Source: Brassica napus (taxonomy: Eukaryota > Streptophyta > Magnoliopsida > Brassicales > Brassicaceae). Taken from it: 64,000 nt of DNA. Below the pieces are notes generated by a model. It saw only the letters and a program-made list of their open reading frames with translations. It was not told the origin of the DNA and searched no databases. The translations under genes and the position numbers were made by a program. The stretch is taken from contig NC_063436.1 in assembly GCF_020379485.1 (NCBI RefSeq), positions 30,626,423-30,690,422 of the forward strand. Direction: 5' to 3'. Shown one piece after another: positions 25,521-36,558 of the stretch; the stretch's first letter is position 1, and each line of letters opens with the position of its first letter.

Positions 25521-25926
25521 GGTTTAAAACATATGTTTGAATGGTGAAAGTGGATAAAAAATGGTCCAAATTACTGTACAAATTTAAATTAATTAATATA
25601 AAATTTTATAATACTATATATATATTGTCATAAATTAAAGGAGTTTTAAAAAAAAATTATAAGTGAAATGATAAAAGTGTATTCAAAAATATAATAGGAA
25701 ATTATTTAAACATATATACTATTATTTTTAGTTTTAGAATTAAATATGTATATGAATTGGATAAACTAAAAATAATTATATTTTGATAAAAAGAGGTGTA
25801 AATTAAATATATATCAAATTTTGATGATTTTAAAATAGGTATAATTTTTTTGGTAAAATAGTATAATAATTTTTGAGTTTTAATATTAATTAACACATCC
25901 GTTTTAAAAAAAATAAAAAATTGAAA

Positions 25927-25942
25927 GAAAAAAAAATATTGT
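25927..25942. repeat. Target-site duplication, left copy (full-length LINE)
   Basis: GAAAAAAAAATATTGT here and at 31319-31334 is an exact 16-bp match. The last T could also belong to the poly(T) run, so 15-16 bp. Confidence 0.9.
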
Positions 25943-25985
25943 TTTTTTTTTTTTTTTTTTTTTGACAGCAAGAAAATTTACAGAC

Positions 25986-28900
25986 TCATATAGACTCTGT
26001 AAACCAATGTGGTAACTCCGCATCCATGTGTACGACGAAAGACGGTTGTGTCCGAGCACTACGTGCCAAGCGATCCGCCTTTATGTTTTCCGTCCTTGGA
26101 ACATGAACAATCTCTGAGTTGGTAAAGCTTCTTCTCAAAAACTTAATGTCATCCAGGTAGCTTTCAAATGCCGGCCATTCTTCTGGTTCCGAAACCATCT
26201 TCACCAATTGAGAACAATCCGTTGCAAACGTGACTCGGTACTGTCGTAAGTTCTTCATACACTCCATTGCCCAAATTAGAGCCTCCAACTCCGCATGAAG
26301 AGGTGAAAGACTTGCCCTTACATTTCTTGCCCCTAACAAACCCTCAAACTCCGGAAGCGTGCTGAACCAGCCTTGTCCTGAGAAATAATCCTTGTCTTTC
26401 CAAGAACCGTCAATGAAACACCATCTTCCTGTAGTCTGTGAGTTAACTCTGAACTGCGCTTCAGGGGCCATCCAGGAATCATTAACAATTTGTGCCTCCG
26501 CCCAAAGTGTTGATTCCAATTCAGCTAAGTTTAGCGTTTCTCTCGGGTCAACATCAATATTACTAAAAACTTTATTATTCCGACCCTTCCAAATGTACCA
26601 TAGAATCCATGCAAACTGATGATCCTCCATTTTTGGATTAACTCTCCAAAACAGATGATCCATATTAGCAAATATCGAGCCCAAAGGGAAAATATTTGGG
26701 TTCGATGGAATCTTAGATAGTGCCCACACTTGTCGTGCCGGAGGACATTCAAAAAACACATGATTTATTGATTCCTCCGGATCACCACACCTTGCACATC
26801 TTGTATCTCCTTGTATTCCACGTGATTTTAAATTTTTGGTCACTGCTATACAACCTGTCAACAACTGCCATAGAAAATGCCTTAACTTTGGAGGACACTT
26901 CACTTTCCAGCAGAATGCCTTAAGAATATCCACGTTGGGTCCATAAAATTCTGGTTGTTTCTCCTTATCAGGATATATCCTTTCAATTTGATACCCTGAT
27001 TGTACCGTGTATCTTCTATTTTCAGTGAAATGCCATCCATTTCTATCATCCAACAGATTTCTACTCAGAGGAAGACTTTCAATCATTTTTGCATCATTGG
27101 GTTCCACCAAAGTCCTAATTGCCTGTAAATTCCATGTTCGGGATTCCTGATGAATGAGGGAATCCACTGTGAGGTCCGGGTAGCTATCGTGAAAATTTTT
27201 GTTTGCTGGTCTCGGGCGAGTGGATGGGAGCCAGGGATCATTCCATACTGAGATAGATGACCCTGTTCCAACCCTTTTAATTAGTCCTTTACAAACCAGA
27301 GATCTAGCAGAGATAATACTCCTCCAGCCATACGACGGGGAATATGAGCGAATCGGTTCCAGGGGTGAAGCATTCCTGTAGTACCGTCCTTTGAAGATTC
27401 GCGAGAAAAGAGAATTTGGCTTCTCAATCAGCCTCCACAGCTGCTTTCCCAACATTGCTGTATTAAAATCCGTCAAATCCTTGAAACCTAGCCCACCATT
27501 ATCCTTATGGGCACATAATTTATCCCATGATTTCCAATGCATACCCCTTGTACTTCCTCCTGGGCTCCACCAAAACTGAGCTACTGCACTCGTTAACTTC
27601 TTCACTATAGCTTTCGGTAGTCGATACACCGACATCACATGATTTGGCAGAGCCGTGATACCCGACTTAATAATCACCTCTTTTCCCCCTTTTGTAAAAA
27701 ATCGAAGAGTCCAGCCATTCACCCTATTATTCATACGATCTTGTACAAAACCAAACACTTGAACCTTAGATCCCCCTAAACTTTCTGGCAAACCTAAATA
27801 AGAACCCATACCTCCTAGGTTCTGAATCCCCAAAATATCTCTCAACTCTTGCCTATTGGATTCCTCAATTTTATATCCAAATTGAATTGAGGATTTCTGA
27901 AAGTTGATTTGTTGTCCTGATACAGTCTCATACTCCTTTAGTATCCTAAGAATAGTCTGACACTCTTCTTTGTTTGCCTTACAGAAGAACAAACTATCAT
28001 CTGCAAATAGCAAATGAGAAACTGGTGGACACGCTCTTGCTACCTTCATACCAGTTAAATGTTTCTCCCGCTCCGCTTTTTTTATATTCGTGATTAAAGC
28101 CTCAGTACACATAATAAATAAATAAGGAGATAATGGATCTCCTTGACGTAATCCCCGCTGAGGTATTATAAGGCCTCTCGGTTGCCCATTAAGAAGAACT
28201 CTATATTGAACTGAAGATATACACCCTCGCATTAATTTAACCCAATGAGAATCAAATCCCATTTTTTGAAGAAGAGCCTCGATAAAATCCCACTCTACCC
28301 GATCATATGCCTTACTCATATCCGTTTTAATTGCCATAAACTTATTTTGGCAGGATTTGTTGGTTCGTAAACCATGGAACATTTCCTGTGCAATAAGAAC
28401 ATTATCCGATATTAACCTTCCTGCCACAAAAGCCGATTGTGTTTCTGAAATTAGATGGGGAAGACAATTCTTCAACCTTTGGCACAACACTTTCGAGATA
28501 ATCTTATAACCAACGTTACATAGACTTATCGGTCTCAGTTCCGTCATCCTTGTAGGTCTTTCTATTTTTGGTATCATGCAGATATTAGTTATGTTCAACC
28601 GTGAATCCATATTTCCTGTAACCAAGAAATTATTTACCAACTCAACCACATCCTTTTTAATGACATTCCAGGAGTGCTTAAAGAAGAGAGCCGTCATTCC
28701 ATCTGGGCCTGGCGCCTTCTCTGGATGCATCATGAATAAAGCTTGACGGACTTCTTCCTCCGTTGCTACTCGCAGTAGCATAAGATTCATCTGTGGGGAA
28801 ATTGATGGTCCTATCTCCTCCAAAAAACTATCAAACTCCCCCGGGTTAGTTGAACTAAACAAACCATCAAAATAATCTACCGCCACCTTTTCCACACCAT

Positions 28901-30062
28901 TTTCTTCTGTAACCCAATTACCCGCCTCATCATAGAGACCCACTATTTTATTTCGGATCCGACGTTGCTTTGTCAAAGCATGATAAAACTTAGTATTAAG
29001 ATCCCCAGATGAATGCCACATATTCCTACTCTTCTGATGCCAGTATTCCTCCTCATCCTTATAGGCCTCTTGTAATTTCTTGGAAATGTCAATAATATCC
29101 TCTTGTGTTCTATTGTCATCTGTTTGTACTTCTTCCAGTGCCTTTTGGAGATCCTGAATTTTGTCTTTTCCATATGGTTGGTTGTTTTTTCGCCATGAAG
29201 ATATTTCATGCCGACAATTATTAATCTTAGTAATAAAATCTGCTGATGATCCTTCCTGATTTTCTGTCCAACCCGATACAATTGATTCCATGAGTCCCTC
29301 TTGGCCAATCCATCGCTTATCAAACCTGAACTGTCCTCTTCTCCTTCTTGTTAATTTATCTTCTAAAAAAGCTACCACAGGTCGATGATCTGAGCCCACC
29401 AGCCTCAAATATTCTGTATAAGAGTATGGGAAAAGTGTATGCCATTCCTCATTAGCCAAGGCTCTATCCAGTCGGCATCTGACTGTAAAAGCTCCTTTCC
29501 CTTTACCTCTCCGTCCTTGCCATGACATTTTGTTACCACGAGCTGGGAATTCCAATAAACCACTGTTCCTTATCATATTATTAAAAGGAATAAAAGAGGT
29601 TGCACTTCGTAAAGGTCCCCCATCCTTTTCATGATTCCCGGTAATTTCATTTAGATCACTAATTATAAACCAAGGATCAGACCTTGCGAGTCCATACCTA
29701 GTCAATCTTTCCCATACATGTTCTCTTAGCTCTTGAACCGGATCTCCATAAACAAAGGTAAGGAAAACTTGTTTTCCATTGCTCACTGCTTCAATATCAA
29801 TCATTCTATTGCTAGAGTAAAGAATCTTTACTTGATACTCATTGTTATAAAAAAGAGCTAAACCACCACTCCTCCCATTCGGATCCACCGTAACCAGGCT
29901 ATCGTATCCAAAGTGAGATTGAAATTTCTGAACAAATTCAAAATCCTGTTTCGTTTCCGATAAAAACAAAAAGTCTGGTTTATGTTTTTGCCGTATTTCC
30001 CGTAAATAACTTATGGTCCAATGACTTCCAAGTCCTCTGCAATTCCAGCTTAGTATTTTCAT
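25986..30062 (-). CDS. LINE ORF2 polyprotein: endonuclease, reverse transcriptase, zf-RVT, RNase H (1358 aa)
   Basis: The start MKILSWNCRGLG opens an APE-type endonuclease (LSETK with the catalytic Glu, SDLNEI, and GSDHRPV with the catalytic Asp-His). The usual GDFNE motif reads SDLNE here, which keeps Asp and Asn. The reverse transcriptase has APGPDGM, RPISLCNVGYK, a Met-Ser-Lys-Ala-Tyr-Asp block, GLRQGDPLSPYLF and the catalytic FADD. zf-RVT follows (CARCGDPEESINHVFFEC). The C-terminal RNase H keeps the acidic residues in FIDGSW, HAELEAL, ATDCSQ and KADRLAR. No stop or frameshift interrupts it. The start overlaps the ORF1 stop (ATGA). Confidence 0.95.
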   Translation of the reverse strand: MKILSWNCRGLGSHWTISYLREIRQKHKPDFLFLSETKQDFEFVQKFQSHFGYDSLVTVDPNGRSGGLALFYNNEYQVKILYSSNRMIDIEAVSNGKQVFLTFVYGDPVQELREHVWERLTRYGLARSDPWFIISDLNEITGNHEKDGGPLRSATSFIPFNNMIRNSGLLEFPARGNKMSWQGRRGKGKGAFTVRCRLDRALANEEWHTLFPYSYTEYLRLVGSDHRPVVAFLEDKLTRRRRGQFRFDKRWIGQEGLMESIVSGWTENQEGSSADFITKINNCRHEISSWRKNNQPYGKDKIQDLQKALEEVQTDDNRTQEDIIDISKKLQEAYKDEEEYWHQKSRNMWHSSGDLNTKFYHALTKQRRIRNKIVGLYDEAGNWVTEENGVEKVAVDYFDGLFSSTNPGEFDSFLEEIGPSISPQMNLMLLRVATEEEVRQALFMMHPEKAPGPDGMTALFFKHSWNVIKKDVVELVNNFLVTGNMDSRLNITNICMIPKIERPTRMTELRPISLCNVGYKIISKVLCQRLKNCLPHLISETQSAFVAGRLISDNVLIAQEMFHGLRTNKSCQNKFMAIKTDMSKAYDRVEWDFIEALLQKMGFDSHWVKLMRGCISSVQYRVLLNGQPRGLIIPQRGLRQGDPLSPYLFIMCTEALITNIKKAEREKHLTGMKVARACPPVSHLLFADDSLFFCKANKEECQTILRILKEYETVSGQQINFQKSSIQFGYKIEESNRQELRDILGIQNLGGMGSYLGLPESLGGSKVQVFGFVQDRMNNRVNGWTLRFFTKGGKEVIIKSGITALPNHVMSVYRLPKAIVKKLTSAVAQFWWSPGGSTRGMHWKSWDKLCAHKDNGGLGFKDLTDFNTAMLGKQLWRLIEKPNSLFSRIFKGRYYRNASPLEPIRSYSPSYGWRSIISARSLVCKGLIKRVGTGSSISVWNDPWLPSTRPRPANKNFHDSYPDLTVDSLIHQESRTWNLQAIRTLVEPNDAKMIESLPLSRNLLDDRNGWHFTENRRYTVQSGYQIERIYPDKEKQPEFYGPNVDILKAFCWKVKCPPKLRHFLWQLLTGCIAVTKNLKSRGIQGDTRCARCGDPEESINHVFFECPPARQVWALSKIPSNPNIFPLGSIFANMDHLFWRVNPKMEDHQFAWILWYIWKGRNNKVFSNIDVDPRETLNLAELESTLWAEAQIVNDSWMAPEAQFRVNSQTTGRWCFIDGSWKDKDYFSGQGWFSTLPEFEGLLGARNVRASLSPLHAELEALIWAMECMKNLRQYRVTFATDCSQLVKMVSEPEEWPAFESYLDDIKFLRRSFTNSEIVHVPRTENIKADRLARSARTQPSFVVHMDAELPHWFTESI

Positions 30063-31285
30063 ATAAAAAAATATATTTTTAAGCGGAAAGGCTTAGGTGT
30101 GATGCCACCCAGAAACCAACCAATGCTACACCTCCACACACACCTGCCAAACCCTCGCTCACATTGTCGCAATCCCACATGCTGATTCCAATTAGTATAC
30201 CATTGTATCCATAACCAAACCTCACCACGAATCCATTCCGGCCACATATGTTTATTATTTAAACCAGCCAAGTTCAATTTATATTTCAATAACCATAAAC
30301 TCCAATACCTCCAGGACTCTCTAATAAGAGAAACCGCTTTCAAACTAAAGCTTAAAGATTTCAAACTAACAACAACAAAATTTCCTGACCAGACAATGAT
30401 ATTAAATTGTATTATCAACTCTCCCACACCAAGCCTCATCTTAGTATACGTATAATGCTTCTCCCTGGAGTTCACTTCAAGATATGAGAATCCAAATAAA
30501 TCTATCATTTGTTCATACCACTTTGATACCAAGAATATTATATCCTCTACTACCATCTCCAACACCCTAACTGATCTGTTTATTTTTACACTCCATACCA
30601 AAATAATATTAAGAAAAAAACAAGCAGTAGTGGTATTGTTGTATCTGTCTCTGATCCATCTTTCCCACGAATTCCAGAATATACCTCCATACAAACCAAG
30701 CATCCCTAAATTTCCCAAATAAACCTGCAAAGTAACCGTGAAGAGACTCACCCGATGAGCCAAAAAACAAAACAAAAGCAGTTCCCTTTTGTTCTCTTGC
30801 AGAAACAAAAGCAATTCCTTTTCATTCCCCTGATACACTCTTTGCCAATCCACTAGACCCCACCAAACCGTGCCTCCCGCCCCAGAATCCCAACGTCGTG
30901 AGATCCTGAAAAGCCAAGATCGCCTCATGTGTCGCCATTTCCCTTGTAAAGCCGATCCTATAATATCCATTCGACGCCCCTTAAACCTTGAACCACTTAG
31001 AACTTGCGATCTCGCTTTAATGAGAGCGAGATCTCGTGATTGGAGGATGCGTGAAGGGAACTCCCTTAACCGGAACGATATTGAAGATCCCTTTGATTCT
31101 CCTCGCCTTATCGGATGAAACTTTCCTAAACTCCAAAGATCCGTTCGAGAGTCGACCCCTTTTAGCTTCCATCCACCAAAGAAAACGTCATAGGGATGTA
31201 GATCTGCCTTCTGATTGTACCTTAAAACCTTCCAATTGCCCCGTAGTAACCATTGATCTCCGGGATCCCAACCTTGCAAATCCAT
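30059..31285 (-). CDS. LINE ORF1, unusual 408-residue protein
   Basis: This open frame occupies the ORF1 position: 33 bp from the 5' end, and its TGA overlaps the ORF2 ATG. The N-terminal third is rich in Trp, Arg and Gly; the later part is rich in hydrophobic residues, Trp and Arg. I do not see the RNA-binding (DUF4283-like) domain or the CCHC zinc knuckle that plant LINE ORF1 proteins normally carry. It may be a diverged ORF1, or a chance-open stretch that is really 5' leader. The exact ATGA junction argues for real coupled translation, but the function is unproven. Confidence 0.55.
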   Translation of the reverse strand: MDLQGWDPGDQWLLRGNWKVLRYNQKADLHPYDVFFGGWKLKGVDSRTDLWSLGKFHPIRRGESKGSSISFRLREFPSRILQSRDLALIKARSQVLSGSRFKGRRMDIIGSALQGKWRHMRRSWLFRISRRWDSGAGGTVWWGLVDWQRVYQGNEKELLLFLQENKRELLLFCFLAHRVSLFTVTLQVYLGNLGMLGLYGGIFWNSWERWIRDRYNNTTTACFFLNIILVWSVKINRSVRVLEMVVEDIIFLVSKWYEQMIDLFGFSYLEVNSREKHYTYTKMRLGVGELIIQFNIIVWSGNFVVVSLKSLSFSLKAVSLIRESWRYWSLWLLKYKLNLAGLNNKHMWPEWIRGEVWLWIQWYTNWNQHVGLRQCERGFGRCVWRCSIGWFLGGITPKPFRLKIYFFI

Positions 31286-31318
31286 GAAGCCCTAGTAAAT
31301 CGCTATCGCCATCGCCGT

Positions 31319-31334
31319 GAAAAAAAAATATTGT
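31319..31334. repeat. Target-site duplication, right copy (full-length LINE)
   Basis: Exact copy of 25927-25942, directly beside the LINE's 5' end. Confidence 0.9.
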
Positions 31335-34054
31335 AAAAAAATAAAGTATGATATCTAATAGTAAAATATATGTAATCAAAATAATTCTTATTCTTTTGTT
31401 TAAGACTAAACGTTTGTAAGCATTATAAGATTAAAGCTATTTTAGCTTAGCTACATATTATACAAGTAAAAGAATATATATAGATATTTTTTTTTTAAAG
31501 AAGAAGAATAAGAACTGCTAGAAACACTCAAGTATTGTTGTGTACGTACTGTAGCAGTGGTTCATAATTTTTCACTCACAAATTTGAACCATAAGCAGTT
31601 CATTACTATATACAGTGAATTGAACCACAATTAAAAAACAAATAATGAATGAGAACTTTGAGTGCAGTACGCACATCTAAGTGTGTCATACGTCTTTTTC
31701 CCACCCTCCATTCGAACTCTAAATTGAATGTTACGAAATGGAGTACGTTTATTCAATTGTGTTTAGATTCAGTTGAGAAAAAAAATTATATATGTAGATT
31801 CCTTAAATAAATAGAAAAATACTTGTACTAAACCTTATCAATAGGGCATGATCCTATTTTAATAGAATATACTATAATTTAATCCGCACATTCGTGCGGG
31901 TATTTTTTACTTTATAAACTTTGACATTATCATACAATTTTTAAATATATGATTTATATTTTAGTGTTATGTATTATATAACTATTAAATCTTATTGTTT
32001 AGGTTTCTTATTATTTTATTAATATATAGTGATTTGTTTATGTTTTTTACTTTTTTATTAATTGTTATTACATTTTCAAGTTTGGTACAATTAATATATA
32101 ATTTGAAATAATCAAATTAAGAATCTTCTTCAACGTAAATTTTTTGAAAAATATATAGCTGTAGAAATAAAATTTCTACATATGTTAATAACTTTATTTT
32201 GGTATAAAATATTATGTAGTTAATTTATTTTAACCCGTTTAATGGTAAATAATAATTTATTTATATGAAAGCTTTTCTAAAAAATTATATAAGTTAATTT
32301 ACCAGTTTAATATATTTTTATATAATACTTCTATTAATGAAATACAAATTATAATTATAAATTTTTAAAAAAAAAACATAGATTTTTTTTTGTTTTATAT
32401 TAAAATTTAATTAATATTAATTTAAATTATATCATTAGTTACGAAATTAATTAAACATTATTTAATTAAAAAAAAATTAAAATGCTTGGTAAGATTTTGT
32501 TAGATTTTTTTCAACAGATTTTTCTATAACTAAAAATAAAATTCAAATTTATAGTTAAAATTTATTTATTATAATATTCTTATTGATTATTATGTTATAT
32601 TATGTTATTAATGAAATTGACATATTGTGACTTTTTTTATGGTGGATAAAAATAGTACTTCTCTTTTAATGGAGAAGATATTTAGTATATTAATCCGTTT
32701 AGCTGCACTACATTTTGCTAATTAATAAATTTAGTTATAATATGCTACTTTGTAGCTTGCAGTTTTAAAAAATACAATTATGTGATATTTTAACTTTCCT
32801 AAAAGCTATGGTGCAAAATGAATGCATATCAGTGTATAATCACATTCACGTTAATGTACAACTTCTTACATTTCTTATATATACATCTTCATCTGTTTCT
32901 TTAGCTATATGTTCATGTACTTGATTGATCTTTACAACCAATTCTGATTTCGAATCCATACTAACACTTGTCTTCTAAAGTGAAGGGAAAGAACCACTAC
33001 TGGGATGCATAACTAACAATAACATGATGGTTCTAACTTCTACGTTAGACTCTCGTGTGATCATTATATGGGTCATGTGATTTTTAAAAAATCGTTTAGA
33101 ATGATAAGAAATCGACAATTTTTTCTTATGCTTATTTAATTTCACTCTCTGTTTAGAAATATGATTCCTATGTTTATAAGTACAACATTGTATAATATAT
33201 CAACAAACATACACCACAAAGTGACACCATCATCTACAAGCAGATAAACATGAACATGAACCATAGGATACTAAACCATATTCGTCAAACTTTTTTACCT
33301 TTAAATTTTAATCTTTCTTTTTAGGAGAATTATATGCTTTTTAGCATGATAGCCAACAACCAGACAACTAAATGAAAACAACACATTATCTCGAATATCT
33401 TTTATTTTATTTTTTCCAAAATTACCTCCAAGTAAAAGGAAAAATATTCCAACAAGCGGTCCAATAACCCAAAAATACAGAAATTATTGAATGATGCAAC
33501 TACCAAAAACACACAAAACATGAGCCACGCATATCAATCAGTCGTTCACTGAACCGCTTCCCAAAGCATAATTAAATAAAGAAGTGAGTAAGTAGCAACA
33601 CATAAATGTCAGAATCTAGCATTATGTAATGTGTGTTGTCACACTCTCTCTCTTTTACTCACAATCGCCCACGTCGCCGTTCATGTCTTCAAGATGCGGC
33701 GATACGTAACTGATACAAGGACTACTAGACAAATGAAACGTGTGTATATTATGTAATAAAGGACTACTAAACAAAAGTCTCTACCATTTCATTAAATTCT
33801 TACAGTAATGAAAAGAATTTGTAGCACCATGCATCCATTATATTTAATTTTTGAAACAAGAACGTTACATTTCAAACATCAAATAACATTACAAAGATCC
33901 GAATTTCACAAAAGACTTTCATCATCGGATCCTCTAATTAAAAACATTAAACAACGATGAATCTCATCATTGTGATTATTTTACTACTTTATTAAAAAGA
34001 AACATTACGACAATACAAGAATGCAACAACAGCAAACCACACGACCACCTTTCC
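31335..34054. other. AT-rich spacer with one Helitron-like terminus
   Basis: No gene recognised. At about 31866-31905 the sequence has ATACTATAATTTAATCC followed by the palindrome CCGCACATTCGTGCGG, in the style of Brassicaceae Helitron 5' ends; no 3' end was found. The last 250 bp are probably the ADC 3' UTR. Confidence 0.45.
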
Positions 34055-36121
34055 TCATGCAGAGAGGTAGTCAAACCCGTCTTCATCGCAGTAGTAAAAG
34101 CCAAGGTTACTGACCGCATCCGAAAGAGAGTTACTCATAGACAATACCTCCTCGGTCGCTAGATACGGCATGTTGTGGAACGAACGATCAAGACAAGCCG
34201 CCACATTACAAAACTCCCCTTCATCATCATCTTCTCCTTCACCACCTTTTCTATGCATCACTTCCTCTGCTCGGTGCTTCAACGTCTCAAACATCATCTC
34301 CGGCTCATGCTGCATTCCCCTAAGAACATCAGCAGAGGACTGCCCCGGCACGGCTCTAGTCACAGCAAAGCTATGAGGCCCATCACTCTGCAAGACACGC
34401 ACAACACTCGGCCCACCAAACAAATTATGCACTCCACCGAGCGCCTCCTCGTAAGCCCCTCCAAGAAACATCCCCAAGAAGTACCTCCCACCACCACTCT
34501 CCAGCTCATGCAACGGCAAGGTGGACTCGCCGCCTATGAACTTATCAATCTTCCCGTCACTATCACACGTCAAATCCGACAAGACGCCACGAGTCCCCGG
34601 CCTCTGGTCGAGCTTATGGATGGGGACTATAGGAAACAGCTGCTCAATCCCCCAAAGATCAGGAACCGAGGTGAAAACCGAGAGGTTGATATTGTAAGTC
34701 TGAACCGGATCCGACCCGCCTATAGCCTTTAAAACCCATTCGCATAACCCATCAACAGAAGCTAACTGCTCAATGCTCAAAACACCGTCTTTAAAGCCTT
34801 CAACACATCTCTGCTTCAGCTTGTCAACGTAAAGTAAACACCTTTCTTGATCCCCACGCATCACAGCAGAGTACAGCTCCTCGTAATCATCACCTTCGAG
34901 CAAAAACTGAATATCATCATGATCAGCTTGATGTTTAACCGTTGAGACAGCTTCAAAGATCAACACTGAGTGATGAGAGACGATAGCTCTTCCGCTTTCA
35001 CTACATATCACAGGATGCTTCACCGATCTCCTCTCGCATACAAACCTAACAGAAGCTACAACAGCTTCAGCGTACTCCTCGAGAGTATAAGCCACAGAGA
35101 GATCACTCTCTCCGGACTTAGACCCGTCGTAGTCAATCCCCAACCCGCCACCAATGTCTATAACCTTCATGTTCGCGCCGAGACGGACAAGCTCACAGTA
35201 GAGCTGAGCAGCTTCTGAGACACCATCAGATAGCAACGAAGTGGATGGGATCTGCGAGCCGATGTGGAAATGCAAAAGCTGGAGACAGTCAAGCATACAA
35301 GCTTCACTAAGCTTCCTCACGACACGAACTATCTGAGTAGTGGTCAAACCGAACTTCCCCTTCTCACCCGAAGTTGAACCGAAGTGACCAGAGTGTTTAG
35401 TCCTAAGCTTGGCTCGTAAACCAATCACAGGCCTCACGTTCATCTTGTGGCTAAGATCGATAACAAGATCAAGCTCCTCTTCTTGCTCCAACACAATCAC
35501 AGTGTTCAACGCTAGCTTCCTTCCCAACAGAGCTAGCGAGACATACTCAGCGTCTTTGAAGCCGTTACATATAAGAAAGGCTTCGTTGTTGCCTTTACAT
35601 AAACAACTCATAGCGAGGAGGATCTCCGGTTTAGATCCAGCTTCCAAACCGAACCGGAATTGAGATCCGAATCTCACAATGTCCTCCACGACGAACCGGT
35701 CTTGATTGCATTTCACCGGGTACACTCCTTGGTAATGAGACTCGTACCCTTGGCTCTGTACCGCGAAATCGAACGCGGATTGGAGACACTCGAGGCGGTT
35801 TTTAAGAACGTCAGGGAACCGGACGATAACCGGGAGGTGTAATCCTAAACCGCCGGTTTGTTTCGGATCTGTTACTTTCTTGACGAGTTTCAACAGATCG
35901 ATGTCTTGATGAGGGAGAGTGTTGGAGCCGTGAGGGCGAACGGAGATGTTGCCGGAGGAGTTGGCGGAGAAGTAAGGAGCTCCCCATCCGTCGATGCGGT
36001 AGAGAGAGGAGGAGAGAGAGGGGCTCCACGTGTCGACGACGGCGGCGGTGGAGGAAGGCTGTGGTGACGGTGGGATGAACACGTCGGTGGTGTAGGTGTC
36101 GACGCAAGCTAAAGCAGGCAT
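34055..36121 (-). CDS. ADC2: Arginine decarboxylase (ADC2-like)
   Basis: Converts arginine to agmatine with a pyridoxal phosphate cofactor, the first step of the plant arginine route to putrescine; usually described as plastidial or nuclear. A single exon encodes 688 residues (Arabidopsis ADC2 is about 711, from memory). The PLP lysine is K137 in [13 protein letters not shown] (286-290) and the GGG glycine loop (324-326) complete the barrel. The second-domain catalytic cysteine is C519 in [12 protein letters not shown]. The N-terminus [10 protein letters not shown] is typical, and the frame is clean. By position after complex I B22 it matches At4g34710. The long leader has a short uORF and a strong hairpin, described separately, which suggests translational control. 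Confidence 0.97.
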   Translation of the reverse strand: MPALACVDTYTTDVFIPPSPQPSSTAAVVDTWSPSLSSSLYRIDGWGAPYFSANSSGNISVRPHGSNTLPHQDIDLLKLVKKVTDPKQTGGLGLHLPVIVRFPDVLKNRLECLQSAFDFAVQSQGYESHYQGVYPVKCNQDRFVVEDIVRFGSQFRFGLEAGSKPEILLAMSCLCKGNNEAFLICNGFKDAEYVSLALLGRKLALNTVIVLEQEEELDLVIDLSHKMNVRPVIGLRAKLRTKHSGHFGSTSGEKGKFGLTTTQIVRVVRKLSEACMLDCLQLLHFHIGSQIPSTSLLSDGVSEAAQLYCELVRLGANMKVIDIGGGLGIDYDGSKSGESDLSVAYTLEEYAEAVVASVRFVCERRSVKHPVICSESGRAIVSHHSVLIFEAVSTVKHQADHDDIQFLLEGDDYEELYSAVMRGDQERCLLYVDKLKQRCVEGFKDGVLSIEQLASVDGLCEWVLKAIGGSDPVQTYNINLSVFTSVPDLWGIEQLFPIVPIHKLDQRPGTRGVLSDLTCDSDGKIDKFIGGESTLPLHELESGGGRYFLGMFLGGAYEEALGGVHNLFGGPSVVRVLQSDGPHSFAVTRAVPGQSSADVLRGMQHEPEMMFETLKHRAEEVMHRKGGEGEDDDEGEFCNVAACLDRSFHNMPYLATEEVLSMSNSLSDAVSNLGFYYCDEDGFDYLSA

Positions 36122-36197
36122 CTTGATTCAATACTCTGTTTTTGACGAATCTATTCGAAAGGTTTGATTTTTTTGATTACCAGATTTTGTGAAGGTA

Positions 36198-36240
36198 AGG
36201 GGTTTGAAAACCGCCGAGGCCGGAGCCTCGGCTACCCCCT
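36198..36240 (-). promoter_or_regulatory. GC-rich hairpin in the ADC 5' leader (UNCG-type tetraloop)
   Basis: On the transcribed (minus) strand, CCGAGGC-TCCG-GCCTCGG (36214-36231) forms a perfect 7-bp stem closed by C(UCCG)G, a member of the very stable UNCG tetraloop class. An outer AGGGG/CCCCT pair (36198 side with 36236-36240) can extend it. It lies about 95 nt before the start codon and downstream of the TATA box, so it is in the mRNA leader. As I recall, a conserved GC-rich ADC-box in plant ADC leaders limits translation; this looks like that element. Confidence 0.7.
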
Positions 36241-36400
36241 CAGGAGAAGGCAGAAGATGTATCTGTCGCCGCCGTGAAACCCACCACGAGCAGCGCGGCC
36301 TGATCCGAGAATCTCCACGGTGAATGTTTCAGAAGAAAGGTGGAGACTTTAATTTAAAAAAACAGGGTTTTTTTTTTACGAATTTGAGAAACAACAGATT

Positions 36401-36415
36401 CTATTCCCCGACCAT
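36401..36415 (-). promoter_or_regulatory. Short uORF in the ADC leader
   Basis: The only ATG between the TATA box and the main start opens a four-codon frame (Met-Val-Gly-Glu, TAG) about 290 nt upstream of the ADC start. Such a minimal uORF could lower main-ORF translation. Confidence 0.55.
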
Positions 36416-36550
36416 GCAGAGAGAGAGATAATGGATTTATATGGAGAGAAGGGGGACGAGAATGTGAAGTTTCTCGGGGAAAATGCAAAGAGAAACAGAG
36501 CGGAAAGTGAGGGAGAAGGGTGTGAGATTGATGAAGGGGAAGTGGTATTG

Positions 36551-36558
36551 TTTATATA
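36551..36558 (-). promoter_or_regulatory. TATA box of the ADC gene
   Basis: TATATAAA on the minus strand, about 430 bp before the start codon. It predicts a transcript start near 36520 and a leader of about 400 nt. Confidence 0.65.

Larger units (their letters stand above)
25943..31318 (-). mobile_element. Full-length LINE, minus strand, with both ORFs open and 16-bp target-site duplications
   Basis: About 5.4 kb lies between perfect 16-bp duplications. The 3' end on the minus strand is a pure tail of about 22 A (plus-strand T run 25942-25963). ORF1 begins only 33 bp from the 5' end. ORF2 is uninterrupted. Intact reading frames, intact tail and identical duplications mean the insertion is young and the copy may be able to move by itself. 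Unlike the other two LINEs here, ORF2 ends with an RNase H domain, so it belongs to a different lineage. Confidence 0.93.

Noticed and set aside
34170..36067. Several plus-strand open frames of 60-185 codons across the ADC gene
   Set aside because: They are antisense shadows of the intact 688-residue arginine decarboxylase and show no family features.
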